A stretch of DNA of 64,000 nucleotides from Litsea cubeba (GCA_012931725.1 CM022950.1:57860254-57924253); one strand, 5' to 3'; shown: positions 1 to 12,722, numbered from the stretch's first letter. Translations and numbers: made by a program. The notes: generated from the sequence alone by a model not told the origin.

Positions 1-775
1 GTGACTTGTGTTAGTAACATGGGTCTTTTTTTTTTTTACTTGGCTTTAGCTTAGTGGGAGTTTGGGCATGTTATTGATTATAAGAGTGGTGCGCTACTTT
101 ATTGTGGGATATGAGCATGTTCTCTATTTGGTGTGGTCATGTGGATTTAGGGCAGACAGATGCTTTGGTTAGACATTTGTTAAATGGCAACTTTGTATGC
201 ATATGCTTCTTGTGGGAAGTGATGTCTTGAAGGTCCCACACTTCAGATTGTTTGCAACTCTTAATGATTCAATGACAACGGGGTTGTTCCAGTTATATAC
301 TATCTGGTGTATGTGGGAGATGTTGGACTATGCTGGGCCCTATGCCATATCAGAAAGTGGCACCACACCTTTTCTTATGCCATTATAATAATGGAAAGGG
401 ACATGGGAATGCAATAAAAAGTTCCATTAGGGAAACTCTCCCACGTATCCTCTCTGTAATATCTCCAAATCCCTATTTTCTCTTGTCCCTCATTAGCTCT
501 TTGGAAGAGTAAGGATGTCACTATGTAAAGGGATTAAAAGCAACAATGCTATTTCAGTACCAAATTGAGCAACCTATCCTTGTTTATATCTTCAAGAGTT
601 ATCTCGAGAGATAATACCTTCCAGATTCTAGTAGCATGGCAGTCCATTCGAGCTATTGGTTCTTGAGGAGTGAATCACTAGGGGTCACCTCTAGGAGGTT
701 TTCCCCGCTGGATCTTCATGGATCTCTACTTTTAATTGTATAGTAGGCTACACCGACCATATATATATGTATTTA
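1..775. other. Upstream intergenic, no gene seen
   Basis: Only short chance ORFs (60-63 codons) without recognisable protein are present. I see no RNA gene and no transposon end. This is distal 5' flank of the receptor gene that starts at 2690. Confidence 0.5.
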
Positions 776-927
776 GGGAAAGGCTCCTATGAGAGTAACT
801 CTCACACTACTGTGAGAGTAAGGGGATAGGACCATCATATTTAGGCTGTTGGCATTGGATATGGATCCAATGGGTCCCCCCTTACTCTTATAGTAGTGTG
901 AGAGTTACTCTCATAGGAGCATTTCCC
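776..927. mobile_element. Mutator-type MITE, copy 1
   Basis: The element is palindromic. The left arm starts GGGAAAGGCTCCTATGAGAG and the right arm ends CTCTCATAGGAGCATTTCCC, giving terminal inverted repeats of about 36 bp with one mismatch. The 9-bp flanks (767-775 and 928-936) agree at 7 of 9 positions. It belongs to the family of the copies at 35598 and 44218. The copy at 35598 has an exact 9-bp duplication, which is the Mutator signature. Confidence 0.75.

Positions 928-976
<49 letters not shown>
928..976. repeat. (AT)n(AG)n microsatellite
   Basis: Uninterrupted AT dinucleotides pass into AG dinucleotides directly beside the MITE end. Confidence 0.9.
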
Positions 977-2655
977 ATATTCTCCTACAAGCAGCTTGGA
1001 CCCATTCTTGTTATTGAGGGTAGGATGGACATAAATGCTTCTTTACAGATAAGGGTCATTGAAAAGTTCAGCCCCATCAGATTTTCCTAGCCCTTGATTT
1101 GCCGGCCTTAAAGTTTAACTGTCTATTAATCATATATTTCTCTTAGATTCAATCCAACGGTGATTAAAGGTTTGTGAGCATAAAAATGAGCACGATGCCA
1201 GATCATGGTGGCATAAGAGTATGAAAGGGGCTTTACTGATCAAAGATGGGCCCAATAGAGCTGGACTGCACATGCTGTCCGCCTGTAGGAGAAAACTCCC
1301 TATTTATAATGTAGTATATATAACAAATTGAATAAATTTTAGTACAATATGAAAGTTGCACAGCTGAAGCAGTGTGATTACTAGCTAATGTGAGAATATT
1401 AATGGAATGATAAAGTCCCTAAATATTTAGGAAAATTGGACTGGTGAAGGGTTAATCCAGTTATGCTTCCAAATGCATGATAGGTAGGCCTAAGGGCTAT
1501 AAAAAAGGAGGCCAAAAAATGGGCCACAACCAGCTGGCCCATTGGGCCAAGCCCATAAATGTTGATCCATTGGGCTTAACCCATGGTCAACCAGCCCAAT
1601 AGCCAACTATGCCTACTTTCTTAGCATGTAACTTTCCAATAAAGTTTCCTTGATCCAGATAAGATATCTTAATCAATTGACATGGAAAAGAGGAAAGAAA
1701 ATCCTATCAAGTATAAAGAGATTGGCATGCAATCAAGTTCATGGAAGGGATAGAAAATTGTATCTAGATTCCTTGTAGGCAAGAATTTCACCCTCTCCTC
1801 TATAAATACCTTGCAATGTCTCATTTGTACTTCAATTCAATGAAAGTTCTCTCTTTTATGCTTGCTATTGTGAATGCATTGGGCAAGTGTTCCCCCTTGT
1901 GTGGAGACTCCTTGGTTTACCAATGGTGATGACTCCACAGGCTGGGCATCCATGTTGAATATGTGAAAACCCCATCTGTCGTCTTCATACAGCCAGCATT
2001 CTGAGTAGAGTGTTTGTTTAGGAATTCCAGGATCAAGTTCATGATCATGAGCGCATGGCTGCTTTTCATCTTTCCTAAAATGGTTATATGGTGATCTTTA
2101 CCCAATTCCCACTAAATGGTTGATATCAGTGGATGGAAGAAAGCACCAACAAAGAAAAAAAATCCCAGGAAGCGTTCAGCTTTCATCATGTGCTTCTTGA
2201 GGGTTGGTTGAAAATTTCTGCGGGTCAGGTTTGGCTTTGGGGCAGCATATAAGCCCCAAATTCATTACAATCAGCTGGTCTGACCAGTCTCCAAACACAA
2301 TAAGCCAACACACTTCATTTTACCTCTTGCATTACCAAATTTCATATATATATCACATAATGTATTTCTGTTCTGCTCCTTGAGTTGCGCTTCCAACTTC
2401 TTTATCTGCTGCATATTTCATTCAGTGGAAGAAAAGGCATTCAGCAAGTTACTTATGTTGTATAGGTTGTTTTTGTCAAATCATCTGTTTAGTAAATCTT
2501 GAGTTAAAGATTTAAAGTGGTAACTCAATAATACTTAAAAGATAACTAGAGAACAGTAGAGAACATTATATTGTTTTCATTTGGTAGTTTAATCCTTTCG
2601 ATGTAGAGGATTTTATATACTGATTGCTGTCATCGTTTGACCTGTTCTGAATGCA
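977..2655. other. 5' flank and probable leader intron of ERS1-like gene
   Basis: No coding region is supported. A GGCCC-rich patch lies near 1515-1605. A sequence ending TTCTGAATGCAG at 2655 looks like the acceptor of a 5'-leader intron just before the start codon at 2690. Leader introns are known in this receptor family. The matching donor and transcription start could not be placed. Confidence 0.4.
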
Positions 2656-2689
2656 GATTCAAGTTATTGGTAGACGTGGTTGCTCGAAG

Positions 2690-5600
2690 ATGGAGGGCTG
2701 TGACTGCATTGAGCCACAATGGTCTGCTGATGAGCTTTTAGTGAAATATCAGTATCTATCAGACTTCTTTATTGCGCTTGCTTATTTCTCGATTCCACTT
2801 GAGCTGGTTTATTTTGTACAAAAATCTGCATTTTTCCCATACAGATGGGTGCTAATGCAGTTTGGAGCATTTATTGTTCTTTGCGGTGCCACTCACTTCA
2901 TAAACTTGTGGACTTTCACCATGCATTCAAAAACTGTTGTACTCGTAATGACCATTGCAAAAGTCTCCACTGCCGTCGTATCATGTGCAACAGCTCTGAT
3001 GCTTGTTCACATCATTCCTGACTTATTGAGTGTGAAAACACGGGAGCTGTTTCTGAAGAATAAAGCTGAAGAACTTGATAGAGAGATGGGCATTATACGT
3101 ACACAAGAGGAAACAGGAAGGCATGTTAGAATGCTAACCCATGAAATTAGAAGCACTCTTGACAGACATACTATATTAAAGACCACTCTTATTGAGCTTG
3201 GTAGGACTTTAGATTTGGAAGAGTGTGCTCTGTGGATGCCATCCCGCAATGGTTCATGCCTTCAACTTTCTCACACCTTACGACACCAGATGCATGTTGG
3301 ATCTACTGTATCTATTCAACTTCCTATTGTCAATAAAATTTTCAGTAGCAGCCGTGTAATAATGATTCCACACTCATCCCCATTGGCAAGGATTCGTCCT
3401 CATTCGGGAAGATATACGCCACCGGAGGTAGTTGCTGTAAGAGTTCCACTTCTAAATCTCTCAAATTTCCAAGTTAATGATTGGCCAGAACACTCTGCAA
3501 AAGGATATGCAGTGATGGTTTTGATGCTCCCGTCAGACAGTGCAAGAAAGTGGCATGTTCATGAATTGGAACTCATTGAAGTGGTTGCAGATCAGGTTGG
3601 TGTCAGCTCTTCCCTTTTTTTCCACTATCTGCCTTTGGATATACTCTTCTTGGTTTTACCTTCATACTGATTTTATGGTTTTCCATCTAAATTTTGTGAA
3701 AAGAGTCAAATGACACAAGTATGCATCTCTTCCCTACTTGGATTTTGGGTGAAGTATTTAGCATTCTCATATAACTAGATTCTGAACCTGCACTCATTTT
3801 GGAGGTAACTTTTTGGGCGAAGTAATCTACCAAATTTTTTCGAGTTTGGTATTACACTAAAACGTATTGTTGGAACTGCTAGGTTTATTCCATTATTGGT
3901 GACATGTTACCAGTGGGTTTTTTCCCCTTTGTATTGATATTTCCTTTGTTGGTCTAGGTAGCTGTTGCTCTCTCACATGCTTCAATTTTAGAGGAATCTA
4001 TGAGGGCTCGGGATCTGCTAATGGAGCAGAATGTGGCCTTAGATTTAGCTCGACGAGAAGCAGAAATGGCCATCTGTGCCCGCAACGATTTTTTAGCAGT
4101 TATGAATCATGAAATGCGAACTCCAATGCATGCGATTATTGCTTTATCATCCCTACTTTTAGAAACTGAACTAACTGCAGAACAACGCATGACGGTTGAG
4201 ACTGTCTTAAAGAGTAGCAACCTTCTAGAGACACTCATTAATGATGTTCTAGATCTTTCGAAGCTTGAAGATGGAAGCCTTCAACTAGATATTGGTACAT
4301 TCAATCTTCTCGCCGTATTTGAAGAGGTAATAAAATTCCATTTTCTTGTTGATTATAATTATGGAGTTCTTGGTTTGCTAATCTTGGTTTCTAGATTACA
4401 CATGGAATCGAGCAATGCAGTCTTTCCACGTTTCTGACAGTCATTCTGTGTTTTGCACATTAGGTCATCAATTTGATAAAGCCCATTGCAGCAATAAAGA
4501 AGTTATCATTGTCATTAATTTTAGGATCAGATGTACCATTGTTCGTTGTTGGTGATGAAAAAACGGCTTAAGCAGATTATTCTAAATGTTGCTGGTAATG
4601 CTGTGAAGTTCACGAAGGAGGGTCATGTTTCACTATGGCATGTGTTGAAAAGCCGGAGTCACCAAGAGATTCACGTGCTCCAGAATTCTATCCAGTGTCA
4701 AGTGATGGCTATTTTTACTTACGAGTGCAGGTTGATGGATTGCATATATGCCTTTTAAATACTCCATGTGATATGGAAAACCCGCCTACATAGTTTGAAG
4801 CTAGACAAAAAGTGGGGGCATTTTTTTTTTTTTTATCATTATACAGATCTTATGCCTTGATATTTCTACCTACCAAGGTAGCCATGGCTGATGCAGATAT
4901 GATGCATACTGATACAAACACAAGATGACCGACAGCTATGGCTGGCTTACCTCTGTGCGCCTTGCCTAATTTTTATAAATCTGTTTTGGATAGTATACTC
5001 TGCCCGTTTCTGTGTCTATATGTGAGTGTTAGTTATAAGGATTTGATTGTAGCAAGACATCTAGCATTATGCTATTATTTGCTGCCACATGACTGTACTT
5101 TTACCACTTCTGTCCCTGCAGGTCAAAGATTCTGGTTACGGTGTCAGCCCTCAAGACATTCCACATCTATTTACCAAATTTGCACAGTTGCGAAGTGGAA
5201 CCAAAGGTGGAACAGGGCTTGGACTTGCCATTTGTAAGAGGTGTGTTTGTTGTGCCCTCGAGATTTTCTTCTACTACTTCTTCTTTTTTTACCTCTTTTT
5301 TTGGCACTTAGCCTAGTGGCCAAGGAAAAAAACTATCTAAACCTATATGGTGTGTTGGCTCTTACTTGGCCTAGTGAAGGGGAAGAACTATCTAAACCTA
5401 CCTGACCCCTGGGTGGTATGGTGAGATAAGAGGCCTCATGATATTCTTGCTGTCCTTATTTGTTGTATGTTTTCTTGCTTTATTTACATTGTGAACTCAC
5501 ACGCCCACACACCATATGAAGTCCTAGTCAGCTGAGCAACAGATGAGAACCTATATCTGTTTTAGTTAGCTCTGATAAACAGCTCTTTACTGTATTTTTC

Positions 5601-6086
5601 ATTCATAATACATGGGCAGCCTCAGTGGGAGAATGCATTGTCAGTTGGTGGTTTGCATATTGTACTTTTATTTATTATTGATCTGACAATCATCAACTAT
5701 CGACTTTAATCTTATGCATGTTTCTGTTACCATTGATGTCCCAGAGGATGTTTAACTTTTTATCAAACATGCAAATTGACGTCCCGAGGATGTTTTAACT
5801 CTATCAAACATGCCAAATTATTATGATTTTTTCTTTTTTAAATCTGACTGCCATATATTGGTATTTGCTTTGCCTTTGCTTTGTATGAAAGTCATCTGAT
5901 GGTTTCAAATGATGCAATCAGGTTTGTAATCTCATGGAAGGTCACATTTGGCTTGAAAGCGAGGGGTTGGGCAAGGGGTGCACTGCTACAGTTATTGTGA
6001 AGCTCGGTTTAAACAGCAGTGCAAATGTTCGAAACAAGTTGTGCTTGGGGCTCATCCAAATCGTGTTGAGAATCTCTCTGTCATGA
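2690..6086 (+). CDS. ERS1: Subfamily-I ethylene receptor, ERS1-like (frameshifted as read)
   Basis: Ethylene-binding receptor of the ER membrane; in this family it holds CTR1 active until ethylene binds. Exons: 2690-3595, 3958-4326, 4464-4730, 5122-5240 and 5922-6086, all GT-AG. Visible parts are Cys4/Cys6 (dimer disulphide), three N-terminal membrane helices, the ethylene/copper pocket with Cys65 and His69 in LCGATHFINLW, a GAF domain, and a histidine kinase with phospho-His353 (NHEMRTP), a DSGYG box and GTGLGLAICKR. No receiver domain follows, and the length (about 608 codons) fits ERS1 rather than ETR1. QKSAFFPYRWVLMQFGAF also favours ERS1. The start at 2690 begins the conserved MEGCDC; the in-frame ATG at 2651 lies before a likely leader-intron acceptor. 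As read, the frame breaks near 4560 (+1), 4636 (-1) and 5928 (-1), and TAA occurs at 4569. The last 18 or so residues are unlike known ERS1 tails. Confidence 0.9.
5740..5820 (+). repeat. Short tandem duplication in ERS1 intron 4
   Basis: Two imperfect adjacent copies of about 40 bp share GAGGATGTTT and ATCAAACATGC. They lie inside the intron 5241-5921. Confidence 0.6.
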
Positions 6087-7423
6087 ACCCTTCCTTCAAG
6101 ACAAAAATCAACTGGTTTGTTCAAGAACTCGGTATCAAAGAAGTGTTTAGATCCAACAAGAATTTATGGCCATCCTTTTTCATTATTGTCCTTGTTATTA
6201 ATTTGAGCCAATTTTGATATGATTCAAGGCTAGAAAATCTTTGAACTTACTGGGTCTGAAGTCACAATAGGCAGGGCCAGAAAACATTGGGCAAAACTGG
6301 TCAACTGTAATTTATTATGCTGATGTTTCTTCTTTTTGTGAATGTGCATTTCTTATGTCAAGAAGAAGTGCCACTTGTTTGTATGATGGTTGTCATATTT
6401 ATGGATCATGTATTCAAAATTACAGGAGGTTTCTTGTTCTAACTTGTGGAGCTTTGACTGAGAGCAGGTTTACCTAGATTGCTACACTTTTGTTTTTGTT
6501 GAGTAATGGTTAGGGCCCGTTTGGCATAATTCTCTTAATAAACATTATGAGAATGAATGAAGAAAAACTTTTTTAGCAGGTATTTTTTTATGAGAGAATC
6601 TATATAAAAGAGCCAAGGGAGATAAGAGGCAGTGATTTTATGTTTCCCTTATTCAGTTCTCAGTCACAAATCATAAACCTTCTGGGAGTCACTCTGCAAG
6701 TTTGAGGAAAATTATAAACCATAATGTTTGAGGAAAATCATAAACCTTGTCGGAGTCATTTGAATAACTTGTTTGAGTTAAAGCCTCAATACCTGTAGAG
6801 TGATTTGAGGTAAACCCTCAAATCAAGGGAGAGTAAAGTATGAAGGGACCTCATCATAATGTGATTGTATTTTGTCTTTAATGACCTGATAAAAAATCTT
6901 TTCAACATTTGTGTAAAAAAAAAAAAAGACTTATTATTTAGTAGCTTGAGAATGTTGCCTTTTATTTTATTTTTTTAAATACAAGGGGAGAATTTTAGAT
7001 TTTTGTACTTTTAATATGAACGCTCGTCATTTCATGTCTCTTAAATGGAAGCTTCACCTCACTTGAGTTTAATAGAAAAATTATTATTTTAGGAGTTTTC
7101 CCTGTCCTCTCATCTGTATTGAACAGTTCCTTACCAATTTATTCAACTTACTGGATTTGATCATTCTCTATGTTAAGGGGCAAAAGTGCAAAACTAATGG
7201 CAACACTGCTCATTATAGTTCGGTGCAGTGCCATTCTCCAATCTATTAGGGCCTACTTTTTCAAAATCCAAGCCAATCAGCCTTAACAGCCTATGTGGCA
7301 ATCAAATTGTAATTTATTATTCAAATGTTTAAGGCAGCGACCATTGGATTTGACTGCATTTGAAACAGTTAACCCACCATCTATAGTGATTAATTCGACA
7401 GTTAGCTCGTTTCGTAGAAAACT
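6087..7423. other. 3' flank of ERS1-like gene, no gene seen
   Basis: AT-rich sequence with polyA runs. No receiver-domain exon could be found here, which supports the ERS-type assignment upstream. Confidence 0.5.
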
Positions 7424-7431
7424 TAGATACT

Positions 7432-8567
7432 CAGGGGCGGACCCAGGGGGGCCCGCAGGGGCCATGCCCCCCCCCCCCCCCCACATCATAAAATACCCTC
7501 ATAATATCACTTTGGCCCCTCCATCGTGTGGCCATCCATCCATTATTTAAGAATTTTTTAATATGATTTTGAATCATAGAAAAAAAAGGAAATAAAAATA
7601 TTGTTGAGTTTAGGAAAATTTTAAAATGAAAAAGGAAAGGAAAAGAAAGAAAATGAAATGAAGGAAATGAGAACAAATAAAAAAGCTTGATGGAGATTAG
7701 GGAAGAGATTTTTTAATATTCATTCTAACCGATCTACACTTGCCCTAAATCTTATGATCTAAGAGGGGACAGACTTGTAGAGACTTTGACGAATAAATAA
7801 AGAAGAAGAACAAACCCACTTTCTCTCTTATAATTTTTTTTTTTTTTTTTACATTGTATAGATATACTAATTTCACTACATGTTATTATATAATTTCAAT
7901 TTCCACGGCTTAAATTGAAATTCAATCTGCTTAAAAATAATGTTTGTTTGGATTCTATTATTACATTAAATTTTAGTTCAATTAGAATTTTATCCATTAT
8001 CAATAAAGAAATATAGTTCTATTTTTTTATATTATCATCTATTTTAGAAAAATATGATTAAATAAATTTATATTAAAGAGATAAAAACTAGTGGAACCAC
8101 GCTTTTGAATGATTTAGATTTTAAATATGGGACGATGTCATTACTTTTCTTTAAGATTTTAAATAATAAAGTCTTAAATTGTAACCTATAAGTTACATGC
8201 ATAAGAAAGGACTGTACCACTTAGATAACTTTTTTTTTATCCATTATTATATATTTACGTATAGTAGATGTACCAATGTATCATATATCATTTTGTTATT
8301 TAATCGTCGTCGGAGCTTATACTTGAAACCTAACCCACTCAAAAGAACTTTCCTTTTATTTCTTTCCTATCATATAAGTTTTTAATCCAATCAAAACTTA
8401 TCTATTATGTATAAATATAGAAAAAATTATTTTTCTTATGATTATCCATGTGATTTGATTATTACATATTTAATTTATTGTATATTTTATTACTAGATTT
8501 TACAATTTTATTTTAAAATTTTTTTTTCTTTTGGCCCCCCTAAATACAATTCGTGGTTCCGCCCCTG
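7432..8567. mobile_element. Non-autonomous hAT element with exact 8-bp target duplication
   Basis: The terminal inverted repeats are CAGGGGCGGACCCA at the left and GGTTCCGCCCCTG at the right. Exact 8-bp duplications TAGATACT flank it at 7424-7431 and 8568-8575. The 1136-bp interior is AT-rich, with a C homopolymer near 7470, and has no transposase reading frame. It therefore depends on a transposase encoded elsewhere. Confidence 0.92.
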
Positions 8568-9023
8568 TAGATACTCAAACATAATGAGTGTTAAAAGACA
8601 ATGACCTAGCGGCACCATACTATAATGCAGCTCCCTTGCATGGTAGTTTTACCCTATGTTGAGAGCATTTGAAAATTTTAGTTTTGCCCTATGTTATGAG
8701 CATCTGAAAGTTAGTTATCTTGTGATTCTACTCTATATCTATTTATTTGTGACTCCTCCAGTGTGCAGCAACTTGCAGTTTAGGACAGTTTCACTCTGGA
8801 ATTCGCTCACACTTCAAAGTGATTAATTTTTATCCCCAATGGTTTCTTTCTGCCCTGACTCACCAGCTATCAATCATTACAATGGAGAGAGCCCGTTTTG
8901 AGTAATAAAAGGGATGGTTTTAATTGAGGAGGCTCTCAGCCAATTGCACAAAGAAATGAACTATATGACATGAATACAATGAGCTGCAGTACAACTCAGC
9001 TGAGATTGTGAGGCTAGGTACAT

Positions 9024-9059
<36 letters not shown>

Positions 9060-9099
9060 AGCTCAAGCTCAAGCTCAAGCTCAAGCTCAAGCTCAAGCC
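9024..9099. repeat. GGCTCA / AGCTCA hexanucleotide repeat
   Basis: About five GGCTCA units pass into about seven AGCTCA units, followed by a 15-A run. On the minus strand it reads as a Leu-Ser repeat, which I take as an artefact and not a gene. Confidence 0.9.
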
Positions 9100-9127
9100 A
9101 ATTTGAAAAAAAAAAAAAAATTTCAAA

Positions 9128-9391
9128 ATAGGAGAAACACACACTACCCACTTATTAAAGAATCATGAATTCATGATGTCTCATCCTTCTCTCCTCTCTC
9201 ATGTGCACTCAAGCTTTTTGACAATTTGACTAGAGAAATACATCCATATTTCAAACAACACTCAGGTTTAAAACAGGAAAAACACAAACAACCCACTTAA
9301 TAAAGATGCATATCTCATCCTTCTCTCTCTCATGTGTACTCAAGCTTTTTGAAAAAGAAAAATACATCCATGTTTTCAAACAACACTCAGA
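9128..9391. repeat. Imperfect tandem duplication, unit about 130 bp
   Basis: Copy 1 spans about 9128-9264 and copy 2 about 9272-9391. Both contain CTCATCCTTCTCTC, CAAGCTTTTTGA and CAAACAACACTCAG in the same order. Confidence 0.8.
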
Positions 9392-10812
9392 TGCAACAAA
9401 TCTACACCATATAAAAATTGATAAACCTATGAATTTACAATAATAAGAGAAATCTAAAACATGAGATTTTAAGATAAATTCATAAACCATCCATGAAAAT
9501 GAGGAATCAACTACCCCAGTTCATAGATTTGCCTCTTTGCAAATATAAACACTCATGAATCACTACAAAGTATAGTAGATTAAAGGGTAAATACAATAAT
9601 AAATCCCACCAAAAGGCTGTTATTTTAGAACACTTAAATGCAAACAGTCATCCTGCTCTTCTTTATAATTTTCCCAATTCACTTTTACTCACAAATCTTA
9701 CAACTGGATTGCAAAATGAACTTGGCTTATAAAAAACTAATTATCTAAAAAAAAAAAACCCCAATTTTTTCAAAAATCCAATCAACAGGCGCCAAGTATT
9801 CATCATAAAGAAAAGGGCTTCATGATATGGACTTTTGAAAGCTTTGCAGATCCAACCATAGAAATGAAAAGATGTATCAAGAAAAAAAATAATAATAATA
9901 AAATAAAAAGATTATAAAAAAAAAGAGAGGAGGTTTGGTAGATGCAAAGACATTGAAATAGAAATGAGTTATTTGGGTTTCTCTCAGACAAATGCCTCAT
10001 TTTACATCAAGGTTTAGAGAATGGATTTCAATCAGACTCGTCATCTTTTGTCACATCACCGAGAAACCCTTTTATCAAAACTTCAAAACATCAAAAGCAA
10101 AAGAACCCAAATCACAGATTGCTAACAAAAATCATTGAAACAAAAAGAATAAGAAAATCAAAGACAAGAGGAACAAGACATAAGAAGGTATAAGCCTCCT
10201 CCCTTCCAAGCGCCCACTGGGAGACCCTTCCATGTTATGTTTCTGAAAGGGGTTGGGGCTAGAAGGTATTTATAGCTTAAAATTAGGGTTTTGTGTTAGA
10301 ATGGGTGAGAGGAATCCGGAGGAGGGTTTAAGAGGGAACTCCACATGGGCTCATTTAGTGAAATCCAAACCGTTCAAAATAACCATCCTCCAAACATGCA
10401 CTGCAATTGTTAATATTTACACCAATCCAAGTTTTTTCCACCATTAAATTGACTATTTGATAAAATAAAAAAATTTTAGGAGAAAAAGTTTGATAGTGCA
10501 AAATTTGATGATGCAGTAAATAATTATAGAAAGTGTTTTCTAATGGTTTAGATTTTAATAGGTGGGATCTACACCGAATTCTACTCCTTTTGAGTAGAGA
10601 TTTCTCTCGGTTGAAGTCTCACTAAATCTGGACTGAGGAGAGCAACCAAGCCTGAGGGAATCAGGAATACTCAAATATGTAACATCCTGTATGGGGCATC
10701 CTTAAATTTCAGTCAATAATAATAGTTGGTCCAACATAAAATTGATCATTTGATTATAAACTTGATTAACGCAAACTACACATTCGCTAATTGATCTTTC
10801 TTCTTTTTGAAA
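9392..10812. other. Intergenic, no gene seen
   Basis: AT-rich, with polyA stretches. Short ORFs are unsupported. Confidence 0.45.
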
Positions 10813-11036
10813 TTAGGGATGTAAATGGATCATCGATTCTCTAATTATCCGGAGTTTCCAACCACTTTAAAATTGGGTTTGGGTCCTTATTTAGGCCCAA
10901 TAAATAAACGGGTCTAGGTCATTTTCTGAACCCATGACCTAAATGGGCCTGGGTTTGGTTCCACCTTGGAGACCCGGGGGACAACATATGACTTCAATTT
11001 CTGAGAATCCCTCCTAAAAATTAAGTTTTTTTTTTT

Positions 11037-11795
11037 GGACATTTACTTCGAAAATCCCATTAAATAGGGTAATTACAACCGAAGACCATAAATTCTTATA
11101 ATGACGGCCAAAGACCTCCAGCCCAAAATCCAATATTTCATTCCGTTTTTGCCCTTGGTTAGTTGATGTCAACATAACCCTAAAAAAAAAAAAAAAAAAT
11201 GTTCTTCACCCCCAAAATCAATAGCAACAGTATAATAAAAGAAAGAGAGGAAAGAGAACAAGGAGATCAACGCCCTACCCCTATTTTCTCAATCACAGTG
11301 AGAGAGAGATTGCTCGATGTAAATAAAACCCTAAACACAGAAAACTCAATTTTTGTTAATGCTAACTGAGCGTTTTTGTTGATGTCAACACAATTTTATG
11401 TGATGTCGATGAATCTTTTGTCGACGTCAACAAATTCACAAGGTCACTCATGCTGTTAACTAAGCATTTTTGTTGACGTCAACACAATTTTATGTTGATG
11501 TCGATGAATCTTCTATCGACATCAACAAATTCACAGGGTCACTGATGGTAATAACTGGGGATTTTTGTCGATGTCAACACAATTTTATGTTAATGTCGAC
11601 GAATATTTGTTAATGTCAATAATATTACTCATGAGAGAATATGGAATTGGTTATGTTGACATCAACAAAAAAAAGGGCAAAACGGGAAAAAAAGAAAGAG
11701 ATGATTTGGGCTCGAGGTCCTTGGCCGTCATTATAAAAGTTTAGGGTCCTCAAATGTGGTTACCCTATTTAAGGAGATTTTTGTGGTAAATGTCC
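11037..11795. mobile_element. 759-bp TIR element nested in a hAT element
   Basis: The left end GGACATTTACTTCGAAAATC is matched in inverted orientation at the right by GAGATTTTTGTGGTAAATGTCC. The similarity continues for about 90 bp, including ATAATGACGGCCAA in the left arm and its complement in the right arm. There is no transposase frame. Mutator-like ancestry is a guess, because the C- and T-rich flanks hide any target duplication. Confidence 0.7.
11376..11670. repeat. Three degenerate ~95-bp repeats with GTTGAYGTCAAC palindromes
   Basis: The motif GTTGAYGTCAACACAATTTT followed by GTCGATGAATC recurs around 11378, 11473 and 11566, with inverted forms (TCGACGTCAACAAATTC) between. The repeats form the interior of the TIR element 11037-11795. 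Confidence 0.75.
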
Positions 11796-12299
11796 CCCCC
11801 CGCCCCGAGATTTTTGTGGTAAATGAACCCCCACCCCCCCCCCCCCCCCCCCCCCCCCTTTTTTTTTTATCATGGTCCCATATATGGAACCTGAACCGGA
11901 TCCGGAACCAAGAAATCAGTTTCAAATTAGTGCTAATTCCAAATTTGACAACCATTTGAATTGTGTAAGTCATTTAATTAAATTATTAACACTTAGCACT
12001 AAACACAAGGGCATGTACCTCTACTTTATTTTACCACTCATGTAATCCTCTATAACAAGCCTGACGTGCTCCATTGGAGTTATTTTCGTTCCCCTTATTT
12101 TTGGGTGAAGAATGCATAAATAGTTCTGAGTCTAATGATCTTTTAATTTACCCTTTTTCATAAGTTTTAATTCAACGGCAGAAGAGCTAACAACACAGTT
12201 GGAAGATATCATTGTTGCAGGTTTGAAATGGTTACTTTCCCCCCCCCCCTGCAATCAATACAACAGTGACTTTATATTGAATGAGTTTCAACTTAAGGT

Positions 12300-12722
12300 C
12301 AGTGCCTACTGATTTTGAGGAATGAGTGTGAAGGTTGGATTGATAATAGGTGGACTGAGATCACCAAAATGCAGAGAGTACCAAGTCAGTCATTAGTGTA
12401 ACATTTGATCATATTTAAATAGGTTCCCCAATTAAATGTCTATATTAATTGCAACTTGTACTGATCAATTTCAGATGGCCAGGATCAACTTGTTGAGCAT
12501 TGTGTTGGGGGATGGACCTCTTTACATGAAGAGGGCTGCTTCAACAATGACTACAGCAACAAAAGCAGGGATGCAACTATACCAGGATAAAAGTAATTTC
12601 TTTGTATCAAGCACCATAAAATATGACTTGTGAGAAGTATATTGAGTGGAGAGATCAGCCAAGTTCAACAACCTTGAGACTGATTTCTCCAAAGGTTGTA
12701 CAAAACATATAACTAGTTTACA
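12300..12722. repeat. Dispersed ~400-bp repeat, copy 1
   Basis: It shares collinear blocks with 23930-24335: AGTCATTAGTGTAACATTT, AGGTTCCCCAATT, AACTTGTACTGATCAATTT and TTTCTTTGTATCAAGCACC. The spacing differs by small indels. No ORF is supported and the family is unknown. Confidence 0.7.

Larger units (their letters stand above)
10815..11930. mobile_element. hAT-type non-autonomous element split by a second TIR element
   Basis: It begins TAGGGATGTAAATGG and then carries the GGGTC/GGTTC-rich body seen in the complete copy at 44446-44827. After the nested insertion (11037-11795) the same body resumes with CATATATGGAACCTGAACCGG. The right terminus is not recognisable, so the element is probably truncated. 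Confidence 0.6.

Noticed and set aside
6087..7400. Receiver-domain exon that would make the receptor ETR1-type
   Set aside because: No receiver-like sequence was found in any frame. The N-terminal signature is ERS1-like.
7283..7676. Gly/Pro-rich ORFs around 7450
   Set aside because: They read through the C homopolymer at the left end of the hAT element.
8920..9144. Minus-strand ORF with Leu-Ser repeats
   Set aside because: It is the translation of a GGCTCA/AGCTCA hexanucleotide repeat.
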